Source: JBCBWG01 sp038523925 (lineage in GTDB: Bacteria > Pseudomonadota > Alphaproteobacteria > Rhizobiales > Hyphomicrobiaceae). From it: 64,000 nucleotides of DNA. Of the stretch, positions 36,161 to 45,308 are shown one piece after another. Each line of letters begins with the position of its first letter. Positions within the stretch are counted from its first letter, which is position 1. The notes beneath the pieces are model-generated. The model saw only the letters and a list, made by a program, of their open reading frames with translations, made no database searches and was not told the origin of the DNA. Location of the stretch: the NCBI GenBank assembly GCA_038523925.1, contig JBCBIY010000005.1, positions 62,001-126,000 on the forward strand. Direction: 5' to 3'. Position numbers and translations under genes: made by a program.

Positions 36161-37411
36161 CTAACGGCCAGCCTGCTCGCGGCGCCGCTCCATCCAGTCG
36201 AGAAACTCGCGGAAGAGCCGTGCCTGTTCTTCCGGATTGTTCGGTGCCACTTCGGCGATCTGTGCGCGGGCTTGGGATGCGTTGATCCCTGTGCCGCGCA
36301 CTTCGCGCCGTGAGACGAGTGAGGGTGGTGCGTTCTTGTCGAGCCATTCCTGCGCCGCCGGGAACCGCTTCCAGGTCTTCAGGTTCGCGGCCAGGTTGAC
36401 CGTCCGCCACTTCTTCCGGCGCGGCGGCTGCTTCATGCGCTCGAAGTTGTCGAAGAACGCATTCACGAACTTCGCAACGCGCTTGTAGCGCTGGGTCTCG
36501 GTCGGCCAGTTGTAAGCGGCAAGTACCGTCGACACGCCGATGGTCTCGACCGACTGGCCTTCCGGGATCATGCCCGGATAGTTCTCATGGTCGAGCGTCA
36601 CGGGGATGTAGTCGTTCTCGAGCTTCTCGTCGAACGGGACGCCAACCATCTTGAAGCCCTTCTCAGCCGCGATCTGGCCGAAGCTGCGAAGCGGGCTGCC
36701 GCACACGCAGATGGTCGCGTCGAGTTCGCCCTTCTCCATCTTCGCAAAGCCATCGCCCTGGCCCATGTTGAATTCGATCGGCTTGATGCCGAGCGCCTTC
36801 ATGACGAGCCGGATGGTGAGCTGCGTGCCGCTCCCCTTGTTCGAGTAGTTGACCTTCTTGCCATTGAGATCGGCGATCGAGTTGATGCCGGAATCCTTGC
36901 GGACTGCGATGTGCATCTCATCGACGAACAGGCGCGTGACATAGGTCAGCCGGTTCGCCAGGTTGCCGCCGAGTTCGCCGGTCTGCTGGTAATGGGTCAT
37001 CGTGTTCGACTGGGTGATCCCCATGTCGATGCCGCGCAGGTAGAGGATATCGCGCACATTGTGTGCGCCGCCGCGGCCGACGATTGGCAGAATGCGCAGC
37101 TTGTCGCCATCGTTGATGGCAGCCGCAATATCGTAGGCGTAGAACAGGAATGACCCGTTCGGGTTGCCCGAGATGATGGTCACGACGTTTTCGTTGACCG
37201 TCTCCCGAAACTTGTCGGCGACCGCACCGCGCAACACGCGGCGCTTTGTTCGTGTCACCGTCTTCGGTTTGGCCTGCGCAAGCTTAATCTCGCCCTGTGC
37301 GTGTGCCGGACCCAAAACACCAAACGAAACTTGAACCGCGCCCGCCATCACACCGGCCAGCGCCCAACCTAGAACTTGTGAGCGTATCACACCGTCCCCC
37401 AACAGGATCAT
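36161..37411 (-). CDS. TAXI-family TRAP transporter solute-binding protein
   Basis: 416 residues. After a signal peptide (about 10-40) the TAXI periplasmic-binding fold begins, with ISGNPNGSFLFYAYDIA, GITQSNTMTHYQ, VNYSNKGSGTQLTIRLVM and VPFDEKLEND. The permease subunits normally encoded next to it are absent from the window, so it either uses a distant permease or has another role. A CVCG motif in the ligand region is noteworthy. The ATG at 37411 is chosen to expose the signal peptide. Confidence 0.88.
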   Translation of the reverse strand: MILLGDGVIRSQVLGWALAGVMAGAVQVSFGVLGPAHAQGEIKLAQAKPKTVTRTKRRVLRGAVADKFRETVNENVVTIISGNPNGSFLFYAYDIAAAINDGDKLRILPIVGRGGAHNVRDILYLRGIDMGITQSNTMTHYQQTGELGGNLANRLTYVTRLFVDEMHIAVRKDSGINSIADLNGKKVNYSNKGSGTQLTIRLVMKALGIKPIEFNMGQGDGFAKMEKGELDATICVCGSPLRSFGQIAAEKGFKMVGVPFDEKLENDYIPVTLDHENYPGMIPEGQSVETIGVSTVLAAYNWPTETQRYKRVAKFVNAFFDNFERMKQPPRRKKWRTVNLAANLKTWKRFPAAQEWLDKNAPPSLVSRREVRGTGINASQARAQIAEVAPNNPEEQARLFREFLDWMERRREQAGR

Positions 37412-37493
37412 TTGCGACCGCCACACGCCAGCCCGCCAAGACCAGCGCTCACTCCCCGCGGCTTGCGTATGCCAAGACGGCCGATTTGAAAAC

Positions 37494-37513
37494 GCTCGCT
37501 GCGAGCATTTTTT
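37494..37513 (+). terminator. weak terminator-like hairpin
   Basis: GCTCG-CTG-CGAGC followed by A and six T on the plus strand; on the minus strand four U follow. The 5-bp stem is short. If real, it would most usefully end minus-strand transcripts of the small exported protein gene at 37708. Confidence 0.3.
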
Positions 37514-37707
37514 GTCCGTAGACGGCCTGCCAGTGGGACGAGTCGGCGACAGGCCCCGCGTTGAAAACGACAGGGCGGGCGAAGGGTCAGAGCGATGTAG
37601 AAGAAGCGTCGCCTTCGACCGCGATGTTGCAGATGTCGCCTCCGCGGCGCTCACCCGGCGGGCTTTGCTCAGGTTGGAGGTTTCAGGGATTTCCACTGCA
37701 GCAGCCG

Positions 37708-38061
37708 TTACGGCTGAATATCGACGCCACACGACCCAACCAGCGTAGCGCTTTCCTCCAGCAATTCGTCTTGGCGTTTCTCACTCAGGCTTGATGGTTC
37801 CCAGTCGGCAAAACTCGTCGTGAAGAATTGCGTCATGAGTTTTTTCTCTTCGCCCTGGTAAGACGCAGTGATTTTACCCCAGAGGCACACGCACGCCGGT
37901 TTTGAGCCGAGCGAATTTTCTCCCGCACACTGCGCAACAAACTGGGGCTTTGTTATTTCGGCGGCAAAGGCGCTCGCTGTTGCAAATGTTGCGAACAACA
38001 CAAGCGCTAAGGAAACTGCGTCATGCCGCCATCGGGATCGCCGAATTCGATCTGTGAACAT
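37708..38061 (-). CDS. small exported cysteine-containing protein
   Basis: 117 residues. The signal peptide (about 14-34) is followed by a mature part with cysteines in QCAGENSLGSKPACVCLWGK and VGSCGVD, which could form disulfides in the periplasm. No family is recognised. Start 38061 (MFTDRIRR) is chosen over 38118. Single gene. Confidence 0.65.
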   Translation of the reverse strand: MFTDRIRRSRWRHDAVSLALVLFATFATASAFAAEITKPQFVAQCAGENSLGSKPACVCLWGKITASYQGEEKKLMTQFFTTSFADWEPSSLSEKRQDELLEESATLVGSCGVDIQP

Positions 38062-38222
38062 ATTCTCCTGACGACTCCATTCTTGACGACCAGCCCGTCG
38101 CGAAGGGGCAAGCAGCACATCAGACGTTGACTGACAAAGCGTGTCAATGACCCCAACAGTGCGTTAATCCCCGGTGCGTATACGAGGCGGGGCGGGGACC
38201 GATAATGTTTGAGATCTGAACC

Positions 38223-38438
38223 ATGACCAAGAAGCGGGCGACGGTGAAATTGCATGGTGCCGACATCGCGGTGGACTACGTCGTCGCGCACGACCTTGAC
38301 GTGCAGGAGTGGCGCACCGCCCCCGAGGTTGAACGGCGACTGACGGAAGAGGACTGTCTCGAAATCGACGCCCAGCTCTTTGAGATCGAGAACGGATATC
38401 CGGTGTATCCAAAGCCGACGTTGAAGCGGGACGCCTAA
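38223..38438 (+). CDS. small hypothetical protein
   Basis: 71 residues, acidic (RRLTEEDCLEIDAQLFEIE), soluble, ending in LKRDA. Good codon usage for a GC-rich genome supports a gene. It may belong to a small conserved alphaproteobacterial family, but no function can be assigned. Confidence 0.6.
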   Translation: MTKKRATVKLHGADIAVDYVVAHDLDVQEWRTAPEVERRLTEEDCLEIDAQLFEIENGYPVYPKPTLKRDA

Positions 38439-38460
38439 GGCGGAGTGACTCGGGGCGCGC

Positions 38461-38471
38461 GGGGGGGGGGG
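38461..38471. other. 11-G homopolymer in a spacer
   Basis: An uninterrupted G11 tract between two small genes (38439-38543 spacer). Tracts of this kind are slippage-prone; it could be a phase-variable promoter element or an assembly-length uncertainty. Confidence 0.6.
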
Positions 38472-38543
38472 CGTGGGGTGTCTCAGGTCGACCCCTGACG
38501 CGATCCAGTCACGACCAGCTTGGCGGAACACTCGAAGGCGTCC

Positions 38544-38885
38544 CTAACCGGAAGTGGTTGATCGCGACGATCGCTGCAGCCAGATAGCCAATGCGACGAG
38601 TCCAATCGTGGCAACGTCGAATACGCCGAGACTGTCCAAATAGCCGGCCTCTTCGGGCGAATGCGCGAACGCCGCGGGCACATCGAGGATCCATGCGCGA
38701 GCGACGGTGTAGAGGAGGAGTTGGCTGACGGCCGCCACGAAGAAAGCGACGTAACCGACGCGCCATCCAAGCACCAGTCCGATTACAACGGCCACATCCA
38801 ATACCAGATAGATGACGTCGAGGGCCCGCCATTTCAGTGGCCTCAGGAATACTGCAGACCGAGTACGCGTTTTGAACCTATTCAA
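38544..38885 (-). CDS. small membrane protein, unknown
   Basis: 113 residues with three or four hydrophobic segments (about 22-42, 46-68 and 86-104). It starts MNRFKTRTR and ends with a Ser/Thr-rich tail. Codon composition is ordinary. No family recognised; it borders the accessory region. Confidence 0.5.
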   Translation of the reverse strand: MNRFKTRTRSAVFLRPLKWRALDVIYLVLDVAVVIGLVLGWRVGYVAFFVAAVSQLLLYTVARAWILDVPAAFAHSPEEAGYLDSLGVFDVATIGLVALAIWLQRSSRSTTSG

Positions 38886-39007
38886 ACGTGAGCGCGACTA
38901 TCGAGCGTACGTCGTGCCGCTTGCCTGAGTGGCACCAGCCTTTTGTGCAGCGCGCTTCAAGCGCGTTCACGCGCGTTCACGCGAAACAGCGTCATTGAAG
39001 TGGGCAG

Positions 39008-39544
39008 ATGCGTCCAACCTTCGCAACCAGTCGGCTGGGACTCCGCGAGATCAACGCCGAAGACGGACCAGAGCTTCAAGCCTATCAGCAGTTGCCATCG
39101 AACTGGCAGTTGCAGGCCGTCGATGAGTGCGAGTACGCCGACGGGGCGCGCATCGAACGCGACCTGGCGTTCCGGGGCAGCGGTGAGACCCGGCGTCTCC
39201 ATACGTTTGTTGCGCGCGACAAGGCGCACGGTCACTTGATCGGCGAGGTTGGAATTTCAAGAACCTTCCCGCGGACGGCCGCAATTTTTTTCAGCGTGAC
39301 ACCAGACAAGTGGGGCATGGGCTATGCGAGCGAGCTGGCGCGGTTTGCACTCTCATTCGGCATCGAGCAATTGCACGTCCACCGCGTGACAGCCTCTGTT
39401 GCTGTCGAGAACCCCGCGTCCTGTCGCGTCCTCGAGAAGGCCGGGATGGTCCGCGAAGGGACCTCTCGCGAGTGCATCGAAGCACGAGGTCGATGGTGGA
39501 CCGAACACCAATACGCGATGATCGCAAGCGATAGGCGGGCTTAG
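39008..39544 (+). CDS. GNAT-family acetyltransferase (RimJ/RimL type)
   Basis: 178 residues. The RimJ-like fold is clear: an opening TSRLGLREINAEDG, GHLIGEVGI, and the acetyl-CoA region WGMGYASELARFALSFG, then SCRVLEKAGMVREG. It would acetylate an N-terminal amine or small molecule. Its 3' two-thirds were copied to 40934-41255, where they are fused to the thrS start. Confidence 0.88.
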   Translation: MRPTFATSRLGLREINAEDGPELQAYQQLPSNWQLQAVDECEYADGARIERDLAFRGSGETRRLHTFVARDKAHGHLIGEVGISRTFPRTAAIFFSVTPDKWGMGYASELARFALSFGIEQLHVHRVTASVAVENPASCRVLEKAGMVREGTSRECIEARGRWWTEHQYAMIASDRRA

Positions 39545-39602
39545 CAATGACGTCACGGGACCCGCAGCGAAAGAGGTCCGATCGTTCGACCTTCGCAGGT
39601 CC
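39281..39602 (+). repeat. direct repeat A, copy 1 (GNAT 3' part and flank)
   Basis: 322 bp matching 40934-41255 with no gaps, roughly 93 percent by eye, covering the acetyl-CoA-binding half of the GNAT gene and 58 bp past its stop. Together with repeat B it defines a degenerate tandem duplication around the glycan island. Confidence 0.9.
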
Positions 39603-39962
39603 TTTGGCCGCGGCGCACGCTAAACGTCGACGTACATTCAGCACGAGCACCAACCTACGGTTCCACTGCATTAGGATTGTCCGACGGATGTTGTCAGCAG
39701 GCTGACGAAACGTCCCCGATCGCGCTTTATCCCAATTGCTGGCTTTCGCCGCTTGTCCTCTCGATGACTTCCGGTGTGAGAGGCTCAAGAGCGAGCCGCG
39801 TCGTTCGCTTGACGGCAGATCGGAGAAATCCTGCACTCAAGAGCACCTAGCCAGTCTACGGCAGTCATACCGTCGCTCGGCAAACAATTCGAAACGATTG
39901 CCTGCTCTCCGTGCACAGTCTATTCTGCGATACGATGGTGTGCATATCTTGACCATTGACGC
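39545..39962. other. 418-bp spacer without gene
   Basis: The first 58 bp belong to repeat A. The remainder is of mixed composition with no reading frame, RNA or repeat that I can support. Confidence 0.5.
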
Positions 39963-40692
39963 ATGACGGGTGGGGACGACAAAACAGTGGCGAAGTTATC
40001 ATTGATACAGCTTGCAAACCCAATCCTTAAACAGTTCGGGTTTGAAATTGTGCGATCAAAGCAACTGGTCGATTTTTATCTTCACGAATATAAAAGCTAC
40101 GAAGAATACCGGGACGTTCAGATCAAACATAATATGCGCAAGATAAGCAGTGTCTGGGCTGACGAAGCCACCCTACAACTTTTGTGCAGCAAGTTACGAG
40201 AGGCTGCCCCCCCACAAGTCGTCATTTAATGGCATTTGCCATGGCTCCAGAAATGGATTCGAGCAGAACTTCATTTCGAAGATCGAAGACTTCAAGGCCG
40301 TCGGAACTGATATTTCACCCACTGCAAAAGACTACGAACGATCAGTCGAATGGGACTTTCACAAAGCCAACCCAGACTGGATCGGAAAGTTCGATTTCGT
40401 CTATACGAACTCACTTGATCAATCATGGAACCCTCGATTAGCACTCGTCACATGGCTAAATCAGTTGAACCAGGATGGCGTTCTTGTGATCGAGCATACG
40501 GAGGCTCACGGTCCTAGTGGTGCATCAGAAATGGACCCGTTTGGTGTGCGACCTCACATGATGCCCTATGTCCTCATCGATTGGTTTGGAGCCGAAGTTT
40601 CCTTGAATATTGTCGAGTCGAAGAAGTCCAATCATGAAGGCATGCCAGTATGGTTGTTCTTTATGAGAAAGAGCGTCGAAAATATATCGTAA
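39963..40692 (+). pseudogene. frameshifted class I SAM-dependent methyltransferase
   Basis: Two reading frames join into one protein: residues 1-88 in the first frame, the rest in the +1 frame from the C7 tract at 40207-40213. The second part has the late methyltransferase features KFDFVYTNSLDQSWNPRLAL and VLVIEHTEAHGPSGASE-type strands. With six C the frame is continuous. The DNA is AT-richer than its neighbours, as in the island. It may be decayed, phase-variable, or a base-count error. Confidence 0.7.
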
Positions 40693-40776
40693 GCGCCTTC
40701 TGTTCACTGCAACGTTGAGGAGTAGGTTGCCTCGATAAGGCGGAATGGCTTGCACGCTGACTAGCCGCCCTCCAAC

Positions 40777-40935
40777 AGCACCACCAACCCCACCCCCACA
40801 CCACACACCATCCGCACCACCACCCGCGCGCCCCTTGCAACGCGCACGGCCCTCTGTCACACACGCGCCTCGCACTAACCCCGCTTACCTGCACTCGTAG
40901 GCAGTGATTGAGAGGAGGGTCCGGCTGATGGCTGC
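40777..40935 (+). repeat. direct repeat B, copy 1 (thrS leader)
   Basis: 159 bp that repeat 49452-49605 almost exactly. The last 100 bp are identical, through the ribosome site GAGAGGAGGG and the first seven bases of thrS coding sequence, ending at the junction with repeat A copy 2. The upstream part is rich in CCA/CAC and differs by small indels. Confidence 0.92.
40889..40904 (+). promoter_or_regulatory. CGU-loop hairpin, duplicated thrS leader copy
   Basis: CTGC-ACTCGTAG-GCAG, identical to the hairpin at 49559-49574. Here it stands before the chimeric GNAT fragment, so any thrS-type control would now act on that message. Confidence 0.4.
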
Positions 40936-41152
40936 AATTGGTTTCAGTGTGACCCCAGACAGTTGGGGCATGGGCTATGCGAGCGAGCTGGCGCGGTTTG
41001 CACTCTCATTCAGCTTCGACCAATTGCACGTCCACCGCGTGACAGCCTCTGTTGCTGTCGAGAACCCCGCGTCCTGTCGCGTCCTCGAGAAGGCAGGGAT
41101 GGTCCGCGAAGGGACCTCTCGCCAGTGCATCGAGGCACGTGGACAATGGTAG
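40928..41152 (+). pseudogene. thrS-start/GNAT chimera ended by a nonsense codon
   Basis: The thrS ribosome site, ATG and first codons (MAA) are fused in frame to the GNAT C-terminal half (IGFSVTPDSWGMGY and on). The joint is at a GC microhomology (40934-40935). A TGG-to-TAG change relative to the parental GNAT stops it after 74 residues; homology continues another 60 bp. The product would lack the N-terminal half of the acetyltransferase and is probably inactive. Confidence 0.85.
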
Positions 41153-41255
41153 ACCGAACACCAATACGCGATGATTGCAAGCGATAGGCGGGCTTGGCAG
41201 TGACGTCACGGGACCCGCAGCGAAAGAGGCCTAATCGTTCGACCTTCGCAGGTCC
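40934..41255 (+). repeat. direct repeat A, copy 2
   Basis: Second copy of 39281-39602, carrying the internal part of the GNAT gene. Beyond 41255 similarity fades within about 30 bp. Confidence 0.9.
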
Positions 41256-41629
41256 CTCGGATGCGGTACACGCCATGCCGTCAAAACCCATCGGCGGGTT
41301 GCGGCTCATCCGAAGACAGGTGCCCGTTGCTGGGATGAACCGGAGCCGGCGCGTCGCTACACTCGGGCGACCTGCGCAATGCCCGCTCGACGTCGTGGAG
41401 CTGAAGTAGAGAGGTGTTCGGCTTTGGGTCACTTTGAGACACGCGGTAGACATGACGAGCGATGCCCGTTCTGTCCGCTTCGACCGGCACCAGACATCTA
41501 TTCGACCGAACCATGTGTGGCGCCTCAGACCCCCGCCATCTGATCGTGCCGCATGGTAAGCGTCGAGAAGTCCACAGCGCGGAAGTGCAACACCTGGGAG
41601 AATAGCTGAAGAATCCTCAAAGTCTGCGG
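41256..41629. other. 374-bp spacer between duplication and island genes
   Basis: No complete gene. Short open stretches on both strands have no recognisable motif. It may be debris left from the duplication. Confidence 0.45.
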
Positions 41630-42541
41630 TTACGCCCTGCCCATTAGGTGTTTCATAAGTATACTAGATCTTAAATGGAGTAGTTTCCGGAAACCACTCT
41701 GAGAACAGCGGTCTGCGTAGATCTTTCCAAAAAGACTGATCCAGATACGGTCAAATCCGGCTAGTTTCGAATTCGAAAATTCGGCTGCAAAAGCCTGTCG
41801 GAATAACTGGCGATTTGCGAGCTTCTGTTTGATCATCTCAGAAATATCGATAGGCGCGGTAGATTGGGAACCGGATCCCGCTCGCTGCACATCTCGAACT
41901 TGAATAAAGCGTGCCTCGTTGTCTCCGGCTACCTCGCCGTCCAAGATTGGAAGTGATAGCAGCAGATGATCAAAACCAACTAAGCCAGGGTAGGTCTTGG
42001 TGATGTAGTTGAATCTTTTTTTTAGATAGTCCGTCCGCCATATTCCGTAAAACCATGACGCACGAGATCTAAGTAACATGTTTGTCTTGTTCACGCATCT
42101 GGGCACAGGAAAGTTGCGAGGAAATGGATAAACCTGATCGGTCCCCTTTGAAAGTCGCCTCGTTACAACGGCGCCGACAGCCAATTTTGCATCACAGTGG
42201 CGATCCAATGAAAGCACCAGTCGCTCCACGAAATTATGAGACAACAGATCATCGTCAGCATGCCACATAAAATATTCTGTATCTGCATTATTGAGAACGG
42301 CGAGAAAGTTGTCGATTTGTCCAATGTTAGTTTCATTTCTCGTGTAATTGATGCAGGAATATCTCGTTTCAAAATCTTGGCATATCGCTTCCGTGTTATC
42401 TGTGCTGTCATTGTCAAATATGTGAATTCTGAAATCAGAACAAGACTGATCTAGCAAGTTTTCCAGACATTGCTTTATCAAACGCTCTGAATTGAAAAGT
42501 GGCACTCCAATAGTTAGTTTAACCATTTTCCGGGCGCTCAT
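41630..42541 (-). CDS. family 2 glycosyltransferase
   Basis: 303 residues. GT-A fold with the opening KLTIGVPLFNSERLIKQCLE, HIFDNDSTDNT and a DxD-type HADDD for metal-nucleotide binding. C-terminal helices are basic and may face the membrane. It probably transfers a sugar from the operon's CDP-sugar or another donor onto a surface glycan. The DNA is clearly AT-richer than the window average, suggesting a foreign origin. ATG at 42541 or 42526 is possible; a 42643 start adds a hydrophobic stretch. Confidence 0.85.
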   Translation of the reverse strand: MSARKMVKLTIGVPLFNSERLIKQCLENLLDQSCSDFRIHIFDNDSTDNTEAICQDFETRYSCINYTRNETNIGQIDNFLAVLNNADTEYFMWHADDDLLSHNFVERLVLSLDRHCDAKLAVGAVVTRRLSKGTDQVYPFPRNFPVPRCVNKTNMLLRSRASWFYGIWRTDYLKKRFNYITKTYPGLVGFDHLLLSLPILDGEVAGDNEARFIQVRDVQRAGSGSQSTAPIDISEMIKQKLANRQLFRQAFAAEFSNSKLAGFDRIWISLFGKIYADRCSQSGFRKLLHLRSSILMKHLMGRA

Positions 42542-42664
42542 ATCTTCCTGCGCAACGCATAAAATCTGCGCCACGTAAACTATGGTAAGGAAAAACGCGC
42601 AAGTCCGCAATAGCCCCTGGGATGGAGCCATCAACTGAGGCATTTCTGAAATTCAATTGGCGAT

Positions 42665-43435
42665 CTATTTGACGCGCCGAAGATATCCGTTAGGTGCGAC
42701 AGAAATCTGCAGTTTTGTATCGATCGCCCTGTCGATCTCGAAACAGTCATTGACTTGAAGAAAAGTGTCCACCGCTGTTCGGGGGTTGTTGCCTCTACCC
42801 CAAGGACGATCAGGAAACATCGCGGCATCCATGTATTCGACAACGGTATCAAAGACGACGCAGTAGCTACCCACCGTTGTTAAATCGGCGTAGGCCTCAA
42901 GTTCGGCCAGTACGTGGTCGTGGGTGTGATTGCTGTCGAGCGAGATCAATACGGTGCGCGCGCCTTCAGAAGCCTTGCGTACCTGGGCAATGATCTCGGG
43001 AGAGATAGACGAGCCCTCGATCATGTCGATCCGTCCTGCCATGGGGTGTGCCTCGATCGCTTTCCGATTGTGCACGCGGATGTCGATGTCAACGCCGAGG
43101 ACGCGCCGTTTAGGTGCAGCAGGATTAAAGGTTTTGTTCTCCTGAATTGCGTCGCACAAATCGAGTTGCGCCAGTTGCGAGGCCGAAAAAACCAAGGAGC
43201 CGCCGTGTGCAATGCCAGTTTCGATGATCAGGTCGGGTTTCAACCGCCAAATAAGCTCCTGCATCGCCACAATATCTTGGGGGTACTGAATGATCGGGCG
43301 ACCTTGCCAGAAGAAGTTGTACGAATATTGGGCCGCGAACGAGCTATCGCGGAATAATGCAGCGGCCTCCATCAATTCAACGTTTTTTGAAGCATCTGCA
43401 ATACGTTGAGCTGACTCTCGTTCGAATTCTGTCAA
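42665..43435 (-). CDS. CmcI-like (cephalosporin hydroxylase family) methyltransferase
   Basis: 256 residues. The SAM fold is seen in DLIIETGIAHGGSLVFSAS, VLGVDIDIRVHNR and LISLDSNHTHDHVLAELEAY. Despite the name the family is mostly O-methyltransferases, several of which methylate deoxysugars such as rhamnosyl residues. In this operon an O-methylation of the sugar is likely. It follows the upstream methyltransferase gene by 47 bp. Confidence 0.85.
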   Translation of the reverse strand: MTEFERESAQRIADASKNVELMEAAALFRDSSFAAQYSYNFFWQGRPIIQYPQDIVAMQELIWRLKPDLIIETGIAHGGSLVFSASQLAQLDLCDAIQENKTFNPAAPKRRVLGVDIDIRVHNRKAIEAHPMAGRIDMIEGSSISPEIIAQVRKASEGARTVLISLDSNHTHDHVLAELEAYADLTTVGSYCVVFDTVVEYMDAAMFPDRPWGRGNNPRTAVDTFLQVNDCFEIDRAIDTKLQISVAPNGYLRRVK

Positions 43436-43482
43436 AGGGTTGTGCTTTCGTATGTAAAGCGATGTCCGGTGATCGCTTTGAT

Positions 43483-44466
43483 TTAATCAAGATAATTTGG
43501 GTTCATTACGTGGATCAAGGCGCCTGGCTTTAGTAATGTGTGCGCCTCTTCGGGGGCAGTGACACGCAGCCCCGTGACCGGCAGGTAGCGACCCTGTTTG
43601 ACCGGGTTGATATCGATCACGCCGACAACTGGGCGATCTTCGCGCTGGCGCAACAACGAAAAAATAACTCCTTTCGAGGCCCCTCCCCACACAACACCGC
43701 CGTCCGATCCACCCGATACGCCAGCGGCAAAGTCCGCAGGCCAATTCACCGCGGGTCCGTGACCGGGGTCACGCAGCGTTGCTAGGTCGGCAATGATCGT
43801 AAGGTATTGCCCGCCAAAGCGCCGTTCAGCGAAGAGGACGCGCCCAAACATGCGCTCGAAATCAGTCATTCGAAAGTAGTTCACATGTTCGTAGAAGATA
43901 TCGAACCATGCGTGATGGTCGAAGATCCAATCGAGGCAAGGCACCTCAATATAAATGAGTCCCTTCCCCGCGTTTGCATTGGCAACTTGTTTGAGAAATT
44001 CAATCGGCTCGGGAATATGCTCCAGGACATGACGCAAGATCAGTCCCTTTGCCTCAATGCCGGGCTCGGGACTGAAATAGGCTTGCTGTATCCGTGGGTT
44101 GGAGCCTTCATAGGTCGGATCGAAACTTTTGATATCCGCACCTTTGTCGACCATCCCCTCTAGAAACGCACCTTTCCCGCAACCCACCTCGACGAGTTGG
44201 TTGATGCCCATGTTGTTGGCGATCAACGTGCTGACGTCGTCCATATGAGATTGGAAGCGATGGCTGTGGGATTGCTCGTTGTTGTAGTCCGTGTCGTAGA
44301 TTGCTTGCGCAGGATCAAACGCGCGGTTGTTTAAAACGCCTGTGCTGGGATCCTGTGCCAGATCGATATCTCCAAGTTCGCAGGCCTTCGCTTCTGCCTT
44401 GGTTGCATAGGTGCGGTCTTGAAACACCGGAAAGCCGGTCTGGGTATAAAGCGATTGAAGTGTCAT
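43483..44466 (-). CDS. class I SAM-dependent methyltransferase, sugar-type
   Basis: 327 residues. The SAM motif LVEVGCGKGAFLEGM is followed by HVLEHIPEP and a C-terminal nucleotide-sugar-type domain (VVWGGASKGVIFSLL, GVIDINPVKQGRYLP). This layout resembles the C-terminal half of sugar C-methyltransferases, so it and the 46540 gene could be distant paralogues. The 4-bp overlap with the epimerase gene (ATGA) ties it to the operon. Confidence 0.85.
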   Translation of the reverse strand: MTLQSLYTQTGFPVFQDRTYATKAEAKACELGDIDLAQDPSTGVLNNRAFDPAQAIYDTDYNNEQSHSHRFQSHMDDVSTLIANNMGINQLVEVGCGKGAFLEGMVDKGADIKSFDPTYEGSNPRIQQAYFSPEPGIEAKGLILRHVLEHIPEPIEFLKQVANANAGKGLIYIEVPCLDWIFDHHAWFDIFYEHVNYFRMTDFERMFGRVLFAERRFGGQYLTIIADLATLRDPGHGPAVNWPADFAAGVSGGSDGGVVWGGASKGVIFSLLRQREDRPVVGVIDINPVKQGRYLPVTGLRVTAPEEAHTLLKPGALIHVMNPNYLD

Positions 44467-45308
44467 TGGGCCAGATCTTTGCTCATTTCCGTGGGCACCC
44501 CGACGACAATCGCGGGGTCAAACGGGTTATCTGGACGCGCACCAATATTCAGAAGGTCCGGACGACCATATTTTTCGGCGATGCGTCTGGCCAGCGCCCG
44601 GACACTTATACCCTTACCTGAACAGATGTTAACCGGCCCCGTCACATCACCGAGCGCAGCGGCAACAACGCGCCGCGCGCCCTCTCCCACCTCGAGAAAG
44701 TCGCGGATCTGATGGCCATGACTGAGATCAACCGGTAGACCGCGCGACAATCGATCATGGAGTTGCGCGACAAGCCGGTTGGGGTGCTCACCTTCACCAT
44801 ACAGATGAAACAAGCGGCACCACGCCAATGCGGTGCTCGTGCTTGGCAAAGTGCTGGAGAGCGCCAAGTACGTGGCTGCCTTGGCGCCGGCATAGGGTGA
44901 TTGCGGATCCAGTGGAGAAGCGATGTCGAGGGGCGTATCGCGCATGCCGTATTCGAAACAGGTGCCAATCCCGGTGAATTTCGCGGCGCCGGAAGCGATG
45001 GCACCTTCGGCAAGCGCGATGGTGCCTGCTAAACAACGCAGATTTGCGGGGTCGTCAATGTATTGCCCGGGCGTAGCGGTCCATGCGAGATGGATGATGT
45101 GGGCGCTTTTAGTGAAGATGCCGGCCCACCATTCAGGCGTTTTGGTGAAGAGATCGTCTACTTCAACGATGCTTGTCACGCCTACGGGCAGACGCTCGGC
45201 GCTGCCGCGACGTAAAATGGCCGTTACCTTGTGGCCATCCGCCACAAGCCGACGGCAGACATGCCGCCCGACAAAGCCCGTGGCGCCTGTTATGAAAACC
45301 GTAATCAT
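44463..45308 (-). CDS. NAD-dependent epimerase/dehydratase (sugar 4-ketoreductase?)
   Basis: 281 residues, extended SDR. Rossmann motif GATGFVGRHV and the active-site area YAGAKAATY (Tyr/Lys). In a pathway that starts from a 4-keto-6-deoxy intermediate it is best placed to reduce C4 or epimerise. It overlaps both neighbours by 4 bp. Confidence 0.85.
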   Translation of the reverse strand: MITVFITGATGFVGRHVCRRLVADGHKVTAILRRGSAERLPVGVTSIVEVDDLFTKTPEWWAGIFTKSAHIIHLAWTATPGQYIDDPANLRCLAGTIALAEGAIASGAAKFTGIGTCFEYGMRDTPLDIASPLDPQSPYAGAKAATYLALSSTLPSTSTALAWCRLFHLYGEGEHPNRLVAQLHDRLSRGLPVDLSHGHQIRDFLEVGEGARRVVAAALGDVTGPVNICSGKGISVRALARRIAEKYGRPDLLNIGARPDNPFDPAIVVGVPTEMSKDLAQ

